DNA of 64,000 bases. Source: Paenibacillus sp. (GTDB lineage Bacteria > Bacillota > Bacilli > Paenibacillales > Paenibacillaceae). Under the pieces are notes generated by a model. The model was not told where the DNA came from. It saw only the letters and a program-made list of their open reading frames with translations, and searched no databases. The DNA lies in NCBI GenBank assembly GCA_031254035.1, contig JAIRVF010000106.1:57184-121183 (forward strand), read 5' to 3'. A program made the translations under genes and the position numbers. Below, piece by piece: positions 9,670 through 18,022 of the stretch; position 1 is the stretch's first letter; each line of letters starts with the position of its first letter.

Positions 9670-9990
9670 CTTCACACACCTCCTAAGTTTGGTTTTATTT
9701 GTGTCCTCCGCTGCTTTCATTTCCCGTCAAGACTCTCCATTAGGAAAGCACCCTTTACGAAATCCGACAGCGTGTGTTTTAACACCGTCATTTAATATAC
9801 CATAAGTGAATGACTGATGCAACGTTTATTCAAGGGATTTTCACCTATCGAACAAACGCGGAAGCGATGTATTTTTTTCAGGCGGCTGGGCCGCTTGCCC
9901 ATGATGATGATTCTAACGGGGATGGAACACGGTTTCTAGGTATATGCGAGCTTCAGAAGAATAGAAAAAACGTCAAGCTACGGTTTACTG
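9670..9990 (-). other. rpsB leader and promoter region
   Basis: This stretch of about 320 bp holds the rpsB promoter (9794-9822), a 5-prime untranslated region of about 115 nt, and a GCGG/CCGC hairpin near 9883-9900 upstream of the promoter. The bidirectional terminator of the upstream gene begins at its left margin. No further gene was found in it. Confidence 0.6.
9794..9822 (-). promoter_or_regulatory. Sigma-A promoter of rpsB
   Basis: On the minus strand TTGCAT and TATATT are separated by 17 bp. Transcription would start near 9787, giving a leader of about 115 nt before rpsB. Confidence 0.75.
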
Positions 9991-10002
9991 TCAGCTTGAC
10001 GT
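9966..10002 (-). terminator. Bidirectional terminator at the end of the fla/che operon
   Basis: ACGTCAAGCT (9970-9979) pairs with AGCTTGACGT (9993-10002). On the minus strand it is followed by TTTTTTCT. The first arm includes the last codons (Thr-Ser-Ser) and stop of the 9991-10608 gene, so the terminator is partly inside coding sequence. Confidence 0.85.
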
Positions 10003-10608
10003 TTTTGTCGTAATTTTGGCAATAATGCTGTCGAAATCCTCGCCAGGCTTAAATACATACGAACCGGAACGAACTTTGGTGCTCATTTTCCGGCTCCTCC
10101 CTTTTTGTACAAAGGAGTCCGCGTCCGAGATCACTCCCGACTTTTTCAGCGTGGCGGCAACATCGGTCAAATTGCTCCCGCTCGTAATCTTCACTGTCAC
10201 TGAAGGAGTTTCAGGAGTTTGGGGAGCTTTGCTAGCGGATGGGGCATCAGTTTTAGGTGCCTGATTACTGGTTTTGGAATCTGGAGCCGCAGGCTGCTCG
10301 GGAGTTTTTGGCGCTTTCGCCGCATTTCCCGCGGTTGGAGCGGAAGGGCCGCTTCCTTGAGGCTTCGAGCTCTTGTTTATCATCTGCTGCTTCCACTCTA
10401 CCTCGGTCATCCTCTTATCATCGGCATCCACTATCATCAAATCCATGGCTTCAGCCTGCTCTTGCAGCTGTTCCTTCGTCAGTTTCCCTACTTCCGGGGC
10501 TAAGGAAGAAACCTGATGTTCCGCTCCCACATTCATTAGCTGCAGCAAAAGAGCACCCGCCAATAGACCGCTGCCGAGGCCAATCATAAAGGAACGATTT
10601 TTAATCAC
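9991..10608 (-). CDS. Membrane-anchored protein with MltG-like N-terminal module, no catalytic domain
   Basis: A 205-aa protein with one membrane helix (about residues 8-27), a short helical segment, a Pro/Ala/Ser/Thr-rich linker (about 80-140) and a C-terminal module of about 60 residues. The module, VTVKITSGSNLTDVAATL, then SYVFKPGEDFDSIIAKI, resembles the LysM-like N-terminal part of MltG/YceG endolytic transglycosylases. The catalytic YceG part is absent. It starts with GTG (10606-10608) behind GGAGGG, overlaps the SwrB-like gene by 4 nt and is the last gene of the fla/che operon. A role at the cell wall near flagella is inference. Confidence 0.75.
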   Translation of the reverse strand: MIKNRSFMIGLGSGLLAGALLLQLMNVGAEHQVSSLAPEVGKLTKEQLQEQAEAMDLMIVDADDKRMTEVEWKQQMINKSSKPQGSGPSAPTAGNAAKAPKTPEQPAAPDSKTSNQAPKTDAPSASKAPQTPETPSVTVKITSGSNLTDVAATLKKSGVISDADSFVQKGRSRKMSTKVRSGSYVFKPGEDFDSIIAKITTKTSS

Positions 10609-11195
10609 AGCGATCCCTCCTGCTTGGCAAGCTGCAGTATGAGCTGCACCTCTCCTTTTTGCATACCCACCAGCTTGGCGATGCCATCCACAGACTTACC
10701 CTGGGCATGAAATTCAAACAGCTCCGGGTAACGTTCACAGATGGAGGGCTCTTTGGGCTCCTCAGCAGAGACCTGCAATTCGGTATGCAGCCGCTCCTCC
10801 TCCACGCTATCGCCCGGCTTTGCTGCTGCCATTTCCCGTACTTGTGCCATCAACAAAGATTCAGCCTGCCGGCTTCCCTGTTCCAAATCTGTTATTCTTG
10901 CTTCATATTGAAGTGCCTGCTGTTCCAAATGAACTAGCCGCTGCCTCATTTCGGCAAGCTGTTCCTGCTGGGCAAGCTGCTTGGAGGTGGTCTCCTGCTT
11001 CATCTGGCTGATGAGCTCAACCAGTTCCACATTTTCACGTTCTATATCTGCCATATACTGCTCAAGTGTCGCTTCCACTTCTTGCACCATTTTTTCTTTA
11101 TCTGAAGAAGATTTGTCGGCTTGACGTTTAGGCAGCAAGAAAGCATAGGCAATGGCGGCAGCGCCTAGAATAACGGCAATCATCCATGGTTTCAA
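10605..11195 (-). CDS. swrB: SwrB-like membrane-anchored coiled-coil protein
   Basis: 196 aa: N-terminal membrane helix (residues 3-20), a long coiled coil (about 30-115, rich in Glu and Gln), and a C-terminal HTH-like segment with GKSVDGIAKLVGMQKGEVQL. The same plan and position (between sigD and rpsB) is found in B. subtilis SwrB/YlxL, which promotes flagellar export-gate assembly and sigma-D activity. The start is TTG (11193-11195) with AAAGGAGA 9 nt upstream; the first ATG, four codons on, would be too far from it. Assignment rests on layout and the C-terminal motif. Confidence 0.7.
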   Translation of the reverse strand: MKPWMIAVILGAAAIAYAFLLPKRQADKSSSDKEKMVQEVEATLEQYMADIERENVELVELISQMKQETTSKQLAQQEQLAEMRQRLVHLEQQALQYEARITDLEQGSRQAESLLMAQVREMAAAKPGDSVEEERLHTELQVSAEEPKEPSICERYPELFEFHAQGKSVDGIAKLVGMQKGEVQLILQLAKQEGSL

Positions 11196-11260
11196 ACCGT
11201 TGTTCTCCTTTAAGTCATTATTTAAGTCATATGTTTCATTATTGATACTTTGGGTTAAAG

Positions 11261-11578
11261 TTAAAGAGAAACATCAAGACGATGTCCCTTATAAGGATGC
11301 TCCGCATCCTGATGTTCCGCCGGCTCCTTTTGGGACTTGTCCGAAGGAGAGCCGTCCTTTTGGGAATGACGTTTGCCTTCATCCCGTACGGCCGCATTCG
11401 CTGTTTCATCTACGCCGCTACTTCGCTGGCGGAGCTCCTGCGTTTCCTTTTGCTGCTGTGCTGCCAGAAACTGTTGTTCTTGCGAGGATCTGTGTTGAAC
11501 ATCGTTTTGTATTTTGCCCGCTTCAGTCGTGCGCGGAATGGCAATTTGCATCTCTACCGGTTTCATACTCACGGACAT
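11261..11578 (-). CDS. Small hydrophilic protein of the fla/che operon
   Basis: 105 aa, rich in Gln, Glu and Ser, with no membrane segment and no recognised domain. It ends in HPYKGHRLDVSL, which looks like a conserved tail. The ATG (11576-11578) follows GGAAGGTG closely, a strong ribosome site, and the gene sits between fapA and swrB in the operon direction. It is probably real but of unknown role. Confidence 0.65.
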   Translation of the reverse strand: MSVSMKPVEMQIAIPRTTEAGKIQNDVQHRSSQEQQFLAAQQQKETQELRQRSSGVDETANAAVRDEGKRHSQKDGSPSDKSQKEPAEHQDAEHPYKGHRLDVSL

Positions 11579-11630
11579 TCACCTTCCTACAAAAGGATGC
11601 AAAAGATTTAAATGCTTAACACTTCACGTT

Positions 11631-13040
11631 TTAGATATAAGGAATCATCATAATATCACCTTCATGAATTGTGAAGGAAATACGTTCCGCCGGGTCCTTG
11701 ATGAACCGTGTAAACCTTCCGATGACGATTTTTGATCCGCCATAAATCGTTTTTATGATGTCAACCTGTGCTTTAGCGGTATCTTCAAGCGTTTTCTCTA
11801 TATCAAGGATCCGTTCTCTAACTTCAGTTTGCTCCCGTATGGTAGTCTTTTTCGTCGCATTCAGCTTGACGCGAAGAGCAACCTTATCCGGCGCCAATCT
11901 ACCTGTGGAAGCCAGCTGGTTCAAGATGTGCAGCGCTTTGTCCGCCTTATCGATCGCATCCTTGAGCTGTTTTGTCCGCAGTCTAAGCTCGGCTAGTTCA
12001 TTCCTTAGCATCGGCTCTACGCCCACCTCAATGGATGTTGTCGTGGACATGCTGTTACCCACCGTACGAGCAGTCACTCTCTCCCCTGCCTGGATGCTAC
12101 CCCCAACGATCAATCCCTTGATTCCGTTACAGAAGACATTTCTCCCGGCCCGGATCGTGGAATGCATGATGCTTTGTGACACCATCACATCTTCGCCGGC
12201 AATGACATTTCCATCCTGGATAAATGAGCTTTTGACGTTTTTGCTTGCCTTCACACAGCCCTTGTTGTAGCCGATAATACCGCCGGTAATTTCGATCGAT
12301 CCTCCCGCATCCAGCTCGGCGCCTTCGACCCCTCCAATAACTCGAATATCGCCAGCGGCCTTAATCCGGAAGCCTGTCAATACGTTCCCGCGGATAACAA
12401 CCGTGCCCACAAAGTCGATGTTTCCAACTCTATAATCCACATCCCCGTTCACTTCGTAAATCGGAAATACATTGATCTTTCCTCTTTCCGTGGTTGCAAT
12501 CAGACCATCGATAGTCGCATACATCATGTTTTTCTCAGCATCAAGGACCACATTTTTACCCGCTTTAAGAAGGGCTTCTTTTCCCGGCTTGAACGGTATA
12601 GCCTCGCCGGTAACCGAAATGCCGGGTTTCCCTTGCTGCGCTGGGATCCGCTTGGCAATCAGTTGCCCTCTAATCACATTGTTCAGGTTATTCAATTCCT
12701 TATGATCAACCTTGCCATCACCAGTTTCCAACGGTTTTTGCTCCCGCTCATTCCGAAGCTTAAAAGCGTATTCAATATAACCGTCCACGCCGCTCACGGG
12801 CTGTTCTCCCATAGCAATCGGGGTACGGTTAAGCATATATTCCTCCGGATGACTGGCAATACGGCTGACGATATCTTTCTGAATGCCATATTCAATTTGA
12901 TGACTACGTAGAAATAAATTCAACTCCTCTTCTGTGCATTCGAAGCCTTCATCACGCTTTGTAAATTGTATATAAGCAACACTCTTGTCATCTGAAAACG
13001 CGATAGTTAAAAAGTTCTCCAACGCAAATTGATCTGTCAT
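11631..13040 (-). CDS. fapA: FapA family (DUF342) polymer-forming protein
   Basis: 469 aa. The centre (about residues 190-330) is a run of short Gly/Val/Ile repeats such as GNVLTGFRIKAAGDI and GGSIEITGGIIG, as in the right-handed beta-helix of FapA. A coiled coil follows (about 345-425). The family affects flagellar assembly and cell-surface organisation in other bacteria. The ATG at 13038-13040 has GGGAGGT upstream. The gene lies 30 nt downstream of sigD, so it is co-transcribed with the late fla/che genes. B. subtilis has no such gene at this position. Confidence 0.85.
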   Translation of the reverse strand: MTDQFALENFLTIAFSDDKSVAYIQFTKRDEGFECTEEELNLFLRSHQIEYGIQKDIVSRIASHPEEYMLNRTPIAMGEQPVSGVDGYIEYAFKLRNEREQKPLETGDGKVDHKELNNLNNVIRGQLIAKRIPAQQGKPGISVTGEAIPFKPGKEALLKAGKNVVLDAEKNMMYATIDGLIATTERGKINVFPIYEVNGDVDYRVGNIDFVGTVVIRGNVLTGFRIKAAGDIRVIGGVEGAELDAGGSIEITGGIIGYNKGCVKASKNVKSSFIQDGNVIAGEDVMVSQSIMHSTIRAGRNVFCNGIKGLIVGGSIQAGERVTARTVGNSMSTTTSIEVGVEPMLRNELAELRLRTKQLKDAIDKADKALHILNQLASTGRLAPDKVALRVKLNATKKTTIREQTEVRERILDIEKTLEDTAKAQVDIIKTIYGGSKIVIGRFTRFIKDPAERISFTIHEGDIMMIPYI

Positions 13041-13072
13041 TCTATTCTACCTCCCTCTCGCCTACAGTCAGT

Positions 13073-13861
13073 TCAATCATTTTGCAACAGTAAATCCCGA
13101 TGTTTTTCCAGCGTTCCACGCAGCCTCAAAATGGCCTTGGAATGCAGTTGGGAAATTCTTGAAGGTGATAGAGACATTACTTCGGCAATCTCGCTAAGTG
13201 ATAAATCTTCATAATATAACAACGATACTACGGTACGTTCTTTTTGAGTGAGCTTCTCAAGGCCTTTTATTAAGGATTCTTTCAAATAAAATTCGTTAAC
13301 CTTGTAGTCAGGATTTTTGGCTTTTTCATCCACCATGACGGAAAGGCGGGTTTCGGATTCCTCTTCCCTGATCGGATCTTCGAGCGAGCAAAGCGACATC
13401 ACCGCCACTTCCTGGAGCATATGTTGAAATTCTTTCTCCGAAACGTCCAGGTAGTCGCTCATTTCAGCATCCGTCACACTCCGGAGATGCTTTTGTTCCA
13501 ACTGTTGGTAAGCATCTTCAATTTTCTTGGCTTTTTCGCGGACAGAACGGGGAACCCAGTCACCTTGACGCAGGGAATCCAATATAGCCCCCCGTACCCG
13601 GAAGGACGCATAAGTCTCGAACTGGAGCCCGCGTTTGTAATCAAACTTGTCAACCGCATCAATCAAGCCCATAACGCCATTGCTGGCCAAATCATCCTTG
13701 GAAACATTTTTAGGCAGACCGACCGCAAGGCGGCCGGACACATAATCCACGATATTTAGATAACTTTCGATCAATTTCTTCTTGGCTTCTAGATTTCCAC
13801 GTTCTTTCCACTCTTCCCAAAGATCGGCGTGATTCAGATGAGAATTTTTACGCTCGTTCAC
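13073..13861 (-). CDS. sigD: Flagellar/motility sigma factor sigma-D (FliA/WhiG family)
   Basis: 262-aa sigma-70 factor that directs late flagellar, chemotaxis and autolysin genes. Region 2 is visible as DLASNGVMGLIDAVDKFD and FETYASFRVRGAILD; region 4 as LSLSEIAEVMSLSPSRISQL, a helix-turn-helix. The start is GTG (13859-13861) behind GGAGGGTGAGGG. It is near the 3-prime end of the operon, as in B. subtilis, where position affects sigma-D level. Confidence 0.95.
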   Translation of the reverse strand: MNERKNSHLNHADLWEEWKERGNLEAKKKLIESYLNIVDYVSGRLAVGLPKNVSKDDLASNGVMGLIDAVDKFDYKRGLQFETYASFRVRGAILDSLRQGDWVPRSVREKAKKIEDAYQQLEQKHLRSVTDAEMSDYLDVSEKEFQHMLQEVAVMSLCSLEDPIREEESETRLSVMVDEKAKNPDYKVNEFYLKESLIKGLEKLTQKERTVVSLLYYEDLSLSEIAEVMSLSPSRISQLHSKAILRLRGTLEKHRDLLLQND

Positions 13862-13876
13862 TTACCCTCACCCTCC

Positions 13877-14269
13877 TTATTTTTCTGTCAGGTGACGAAC
13901 CGCTTGGGCCAATTCTTCAGGATCCTTCTTCGAGATCAGTTTCGGCGGGTTGAGTGGCGTAAAACCAGCATCGGGCTTTTGCTTCAAAAGCTCATTCAGC
14001 TCGTCACTCTCGTCAGGAGTTGTCAAGTTTAAGTGGGTACCAGCGTCCCCACCATCTTCCTCCCCGTCGTTGAATCCAGTTCCGGCCAGCGGAGTACTGA
14101 TCACCGTCCATACCCACCGGAACAGAAACGCAAGCACAAACCATACAATAAATGACACCAGCCCGCGTATCACGCTTGTCATAAACACATTGTTCGTCAA
14201 TGAAAACAGCAGGGTCAGAAAAAACCCAATGATGCCAAAAACCAGATTAAATAGTAAATTCCCTTTCAT
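13877..14269 (-). CDS. Two-helix membrane protein between cheD and sigD
   Basis: 130 aa. Two hydrophobic segments (about residues 5-25 and 30-55) are followed by an acidic, Asp/Glu-rich region with no recognised domain. ATG (14267-14269) is preceded by AAAGGA, which lies in the last codons of cheD; the stop of cheD is 2 nt upstream. Its position in the operon implies a motility role, but I cannot name it. Confidence 0.65.
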   Translation of the reverse strand: MKGNLLFNLVFGIIGFFLTLLFSLTNNVFMTSVIRGLVSFIVWFVLAFLFRWVWTVISTPLAGTGFNDGEEDGGDAGTHLNLTTPDESDELNELLKQKPDAGFTPLNPPKLISKKDPEELAQAVRHLTEK

Positions 14270-14271
14270 GG

Positions 14272-14769
14272 CTACATTTCCTTTACACCTGTTTGTATAC
14301 TGCGGATATACAATATTCCCGTACTGACATCCAGTTCAATCGTACGTCCATAGTTCCCGCCAATATCTTCAGCAATGAGCGGAATTTGAAGCTCTGCCAG
14401 TTTCAATTTGCAGGACTCCACATTCCGCGGTCCAATCCTCAAAGTGTCCCCGGTACCTGCAAATGCGAACATCTGCGAACCTCCAGCCATTTTGGCGACG
14501 ATGCGCGAGGGGGAAGCACCTAACTGCAAAAGTTTGTCCAAGAGAGCAGGCAAAGCCGTATCCGCGTACTTCGCAATATTCAGCTGTCCTTCACGGGCAA
14601 TGTCCGAGGAAGGAAGCATCACATGCGCCATCCCAGCTATTTTCTGCTGTGGATCATACATCGTAAGTCCAACGCAAGAACCCAGACCCACTGTCCGGAT
14701 GACTCCGAAATACTGGATGACATTTAGGTCGGCCATGCCTACTTTCACAATGCTTTGCTCTTCAATCAT
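14272..14769 (-). CDS. cheD: Chemoreceptor glutamine deamidase CheD
   Basis: Deamidates Gln residues of chemoreceptors and binds CheC to control adaptation. At 165 aa it shows the catalytic set Thr26, Cys32 (in GLGSCVG) and His49 (in AHVMLP), then KMAGGSQMF and DIGGNYGRT, typical of the family. It overlaps cheC by 8 nt. Confidence 0.95.
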   Translation of the reverse strand: MIEEQSIVKVGMADLNVIQYFGVIRTVGLGSCVGLTMYDPQQKIAGMAHVMLPSSDIAREGQLNIAKYADTALPALLDKLLQLGASPSRIVAKMAGGSQMFAFAGTGDTLRIGPRNVESCKLKLAELQIPLIAEDIGGNYGRTIELDVSTGILYIRSIQTGVKEM

Positions 14770-15388
14770 AACCTATGGGTACTCCCAATGATTGGAATAT
14801 CTTAGCGAATGAGTCAGGGTCAGGAATCAGAAAAAATTGACCTTGCATCTCATGGTCGCCTTCAAGAAACGTCGTATCGATCAAAAGGGCATCGTCTCCC
14901 ATTTGTCCGAACTGCAACAATCCGTAACTAAGTATCGCCCCCGCCATGTCCATCGCCAATGCAGGGACGGTAGGGGACATGACTAATCTCGTAAAATCAG
15001 CCAATGAGGATAAGTAGGATCCCGCCAAAATATTGCCGATTTCGCAAAGGGCCGACTGCTCCATTTCGTTCAGAAAGTCTTCTGTCTGGGGAAGAATTCC
15101 AACCAGTTCCTTCAGCAAGTTTTTGGCAGCCTCGGGGCTTAAGATGAAAAATAGATTCCCCGGCGCATCTCCCTCTACTCGTAGGAAAATGGTGATGACA
15201 ACTTGCTCTGCGCCTCCAAGCATCTCGGATATTTCTTCGAAAGGAAGGAGCCGCACTTTAGGCACCGCCATATCCACAGGCTTATTCAATAGCCGGGATA
15301 GCGCGGTGGCAGCATTGCCTGCACCGATATTTCCTACCTCCCGCAGCACATCCATTTTGAACTCTTTAAAATGTTTGAAAACCTCCAC
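14762..15388 (-). CDS. cheC: CheY-P phosphatase CheC
   Basis: Dephosphorylates CheY-P and partners with CheD. 208 aa with two phosphatase half-sites of the D/S-x3-E-x2-N form: Asp13/Glu17/Asn20 in MDVLREVGN and Ser112/Glu116/Asn119 in SALCEIGN, so both sites appear intact. The start is GTG (15386-15388), 3 nt after the cheW stop, with GAGGAA upstream. Confidence 0.95.
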   Translation of the reverse strand: MEVFKHFKEFKMDVLREVGNIGAGNAATALSRLLNKPVDMAVPKVRLLPFEEISEMLGGAEQVVITIFLRVEGDAPGNLFFILSPEAAKNLLKELVGILPQTEDFLNEMEQSALCEIGNILAGSYLSSLADFTRLVMSPTVPALAMDMAGAILSYGLLQFGQMGDDALLIDTTFLEGDHEMQGQFFLIPDPDSFAKIFQSLGVPIGYD

Positions 15389-15391
15389 TGG

Positions 15392-15853
15392 TTATTCCTC
15401 TAAGCTTTCCAATTGGATGATTTCGTTTTTGTTGAGCACCTCGGACAGATTCAGCATGATCAGCAAACGGCTATCGCCGATTTTGGCAACACCATCCAAA
15501 TACTTCGCCTTGATGCCGCCCACCACTTCAGGCGGTGTCTCGATGAGGTCTGTATGGAGATCGATAACATCATTCGCCGAATCAACGATAAAGCCAACTT
15601 CCATGTCTTTTACCGCGACGATAATGATCCGTGTCTGATCCGTATATTCGCTCTCTTCCAGCCCGAAACGACCACGCAGATCAATCACCGGTATAACAAC
15701 TCCACGCAAGTTAATAACGCCTTTTACAAACGCGTACGTCTTGGGAACTCTTGTAATGGGAAGCATACGTTCAATCGTCTGAACCTTGTCTACTTGTATT
15801 CCGTACTCCTCGCTGCCCAGTTTAAAAACGATGACTTTGATTTCCTCTCCCAT
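15392..15853 (-). CDS. cheW: Chemotaxis coupling protein CheW
   Basis: 153-aa SH3-like adaptor linking chemoreceptors to CheA. GVINLRGVVIPVIDLRGRFG (about residues 45-64) is the diagnostic stretch. AAAGGAGGT precedes the ATG (15851-15853). It is followed closely by cheC and sits downstream of cheA. Confidence 0.96.
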   Translation of the reverse strand: MGEEIKVIVFKLGSEEYGIQVDKVQTIERMLPITRVPKTYAFVKGVINLRGVVIPVIDLRGRFGLEESEYTDQTRIIIVAVKDMEVGFIVDSANDVIDLHTDLIETPPEVVGGIKAKYLDGVAKIGDSRLLIMLNLSEVLNKNEIIQLESLEE

Positions 15854-15916
15854 GAGAAAAACCTCCTTTTATGAATACAGACTCGGATCGCGGCAGAATG
15901 TATACTCTACGAAAGT

Positions 15917-17989
15917 CTATTTTATAAACACATTCGGATCGAGGATAAGTGCAACCTGACCGTCGCCAAGGATCGTGGCGCCTGATATACCCTTGATTTG
16001 AGGCAGATATTTACCCAGGCTCTTCAAAACGATATCGTTTTGTCCGATAAATTCATCAATGGCCAAAGCAGCAAGGCGTTCACCCTTATGGATAACGATG
16101 ATTTCAGTTTCAGCCTCTTGCCTTTCATCAAAATCCTTGATATTGAAAATACGACTGAGTGATATCAAAGGAATATGCATTCCCCGGAACTCAACCATAT
16201 TGTTGCCGTGCACCTTGCGGACTTGTTCTTTTCTTATGATTCCAGTTTCCACAATCGATGACAATGGAATCGCATATTTCTCCGAACCCATTTTCACGAG
16301 CATGGCTGCAATGATCGACAGAGTGAGTGGAAGCTGTACTGAGAAATTCGTTCCCTTGCCCGGCGTGGAATAAATGGTAACTTGTCCGCCAAGTGAAGTA
16401 ATTTTCGCTTTTACCACGTCCAAGCCTACCCCACGGCCGGAAACATCGGAAATTTTCTCCGCCGTACTGAAACCCGGTGCGAACAGCAGTTGATGAACCT
16501 CTTCATCGGACATTGAAGTAGCTTGCTCCTGCGTAACCACGCCTTTCTTCAAAGCGATATTCAGGATCTTATCCCGGTAAATGCCGCGGCCGTCTTCTTC
16601 GATTTCAATGAAAACATGATTTCCGCTGTGGAAAGCGCGCAGATGAACGGTACCGGTTTCTGGCTTGCCAGCGCTGACCCGATCCGCAATCGGCTCGATC
16701 CCGTGGTCTACGGCGTTTCGAAGCAGATGGACAAGAGGATCTCCGATTTCGTCAATCACTGTACGGTCAAGTTCGGTGTCCGCGCCGGTAATGATGAGCT
16801 CCACCTTTTTATCCAAAGACTTGGCCAAATCCCGGATCATGCGTGGGAAGCGGTTAAAGACCGTATCCACTGGAACCATCCGGAGCTTCATGACAATATC
16901 CTGCAGATCGGAGCTGACACGGCTCATATGCTCCACCGTCTCCGTCAGTGCATGATTTTGAGCCTCACTGGCAAGCTGCTCCAGGCGAACACGGTCGATC
17001 AAAAGTTCACTGAATAAGTTCATCAGCACATCAAGCCGCTCAATATCTACCCGAATCGTCCTAGAAGGAGTTGCTCCGCCAGCTTTAGCTGGTGTTTTGG
17101 ATGCTGGCGCTTTTTTCTGAGCCTGTTCCTGATTTGCCGCAGGCCCCTTCGAAGCAGCAGGCGTCTCTACCGCAACGGCCGTCTCTTGCGATGAACCCCC
17201 AAGATCACTCATTAGCTTCAATGTTTCGTGGCTAAGCTCCGTAACAGTGACCTTTTCAATCTCTGACACATTTGCGATTTGCCGTTCCAGTTCAGCCGGA
17301 TCCTTTTGCGTTATGTAATACAGGGAGAAGCTGTGCCCAAACTTATCCTGTTCAATGTCCTGAGCAGAAGGTAAAGATTTTACAACCTCGCCCGATCTCT
17401 CAAGCAAATCAAATACCATATATGCGCGTACTGCTTTCAACTGACAGTTCTCGCGGATATGAACATCCATGTACAGCACCCGATGTCCGTCGGTAATAGA
17501 TTGGTTCAAAACGGAATACTGGAACTCATCCAGCTGGATGGCCTTGTTTTCATTTGCTTCGGACGCAGAAGACCCAGCTCCGGTACCGGAAGGTTCCTCG
17601 GATAAATCATCTCCCCTGACGATCGCTTGCAGCGATGCTACGATGGCGGATACGTCGGCCTTACCCTCGCCACCTTCGGTGATATCTTGCACCATGGCTT
17701 CAAGCGCGTCCAAACCTTTAAATAAGGTATCGAAAATAAAATCCTGCATGGCAAGCTTCTCGTTACGGACCAAATCCAGCACATTTTCCATTTGGTGGGT
17801 AAGCGCAGCAAGATCCTCGAAGCCCATGGTCGCAGCCATTCCTTTTAAGGTGTGTGCTGAACGGAAAATAACTTGTACAATCGAGAGATCATTGGGGTTA
17901 CCTTCGAGCAGAAGCATATTTTCGTTGAGTGATTGCAGATGATCATTGGACTCATCAATAAACATGGAAAGGTATTGGTTCATGTCCAT
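15917..17989 (-). CDS. cheA: Chemotaxis histidine kinase CheA
   Basis: 690 aa. Domains in order: HPt with phospho-acceptor His46 in RSAHTLKGMA; a CheY/CheB-binding P2 domain (about 155-260); an Ala/Pro-rich linker; dimerisation helices (about 305-370); HATPase with N-box HLLRNAVDHGIE, then DGRGIY and SGRGVGLDVV; and a C-terminal CheW-like domain (from about 550). Autophosphorylates and passes phosphate to CheY and CheB. AAAGGAGGTG lies upstream of the ATG (17987-17989). Confidence 0.97.
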   Translation of the reverse strand: MDMNQYLSMFIDESNDHLQSLNENMLLLEGNPNDLSIVQVIFRSAHTLKGMAATMGFEDLAALTHQMENVLDLVRNEKLAMQDFIFDTLFKGLDALEAMVQDITEGGEGKADVSAIVASLQAIVRGDDLSEEPSGTGAGSSASEANENKAIQLDEFQYSVLNQSITDGHRVLYMDVHIRENCQLKAVRAYMVFDLLERSGEVVKSLPSAQDIEQDKFGHSFSLYYITQKDPAELERQIANVSEIEKVTVTELSHETLKLMSDLGGSSQETAVAVETPAASKGPAANQEQAQKKAPASKTPAKAGGATPSRTIRVDIERLDVLMNLFSELLIDRVRLEQLASEAQNHALTETVEHMSRVSSDLQDIVMKLRMVPVDTVFNRFPRMIRDLAKSLDKKVELIITGADTELDRTVIDEIGDPLVHLLRNAVDHGIEPIADRVSAGKPETGTVHLRAFHSGNHVFIEIEEDGRGIYRDKILNIALKKGVVTQEQATSMSDEEVHQLLFAPGFSTAEKISDVSGRGVGLDVVKAKITSLGGQVTIYSTPGKGTNFSVQLPLTLSIIAAMLVKMGSEKYAIPLSSIVETGIIRKEQVRKVHGNNMVEFRGMHIPLISLSRIFNIKDFDERQEAETEIIVIHKGERLAALAIDEFIGQNDIVLKSLGKYLPQIKGISGATILGDGQVALILDPNVFIK

Positions 17990-18022
17990 TGTGAGACACC
18001 TCCTTTATATGTTCACTTTCCG

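Noticed and set aside
13877-14269. Assignment of the two-helix protein as a known motility gene
   Set aside because: Only position and hydrophobic pattern were available; no family motif could be seen, so it was left unnamed.
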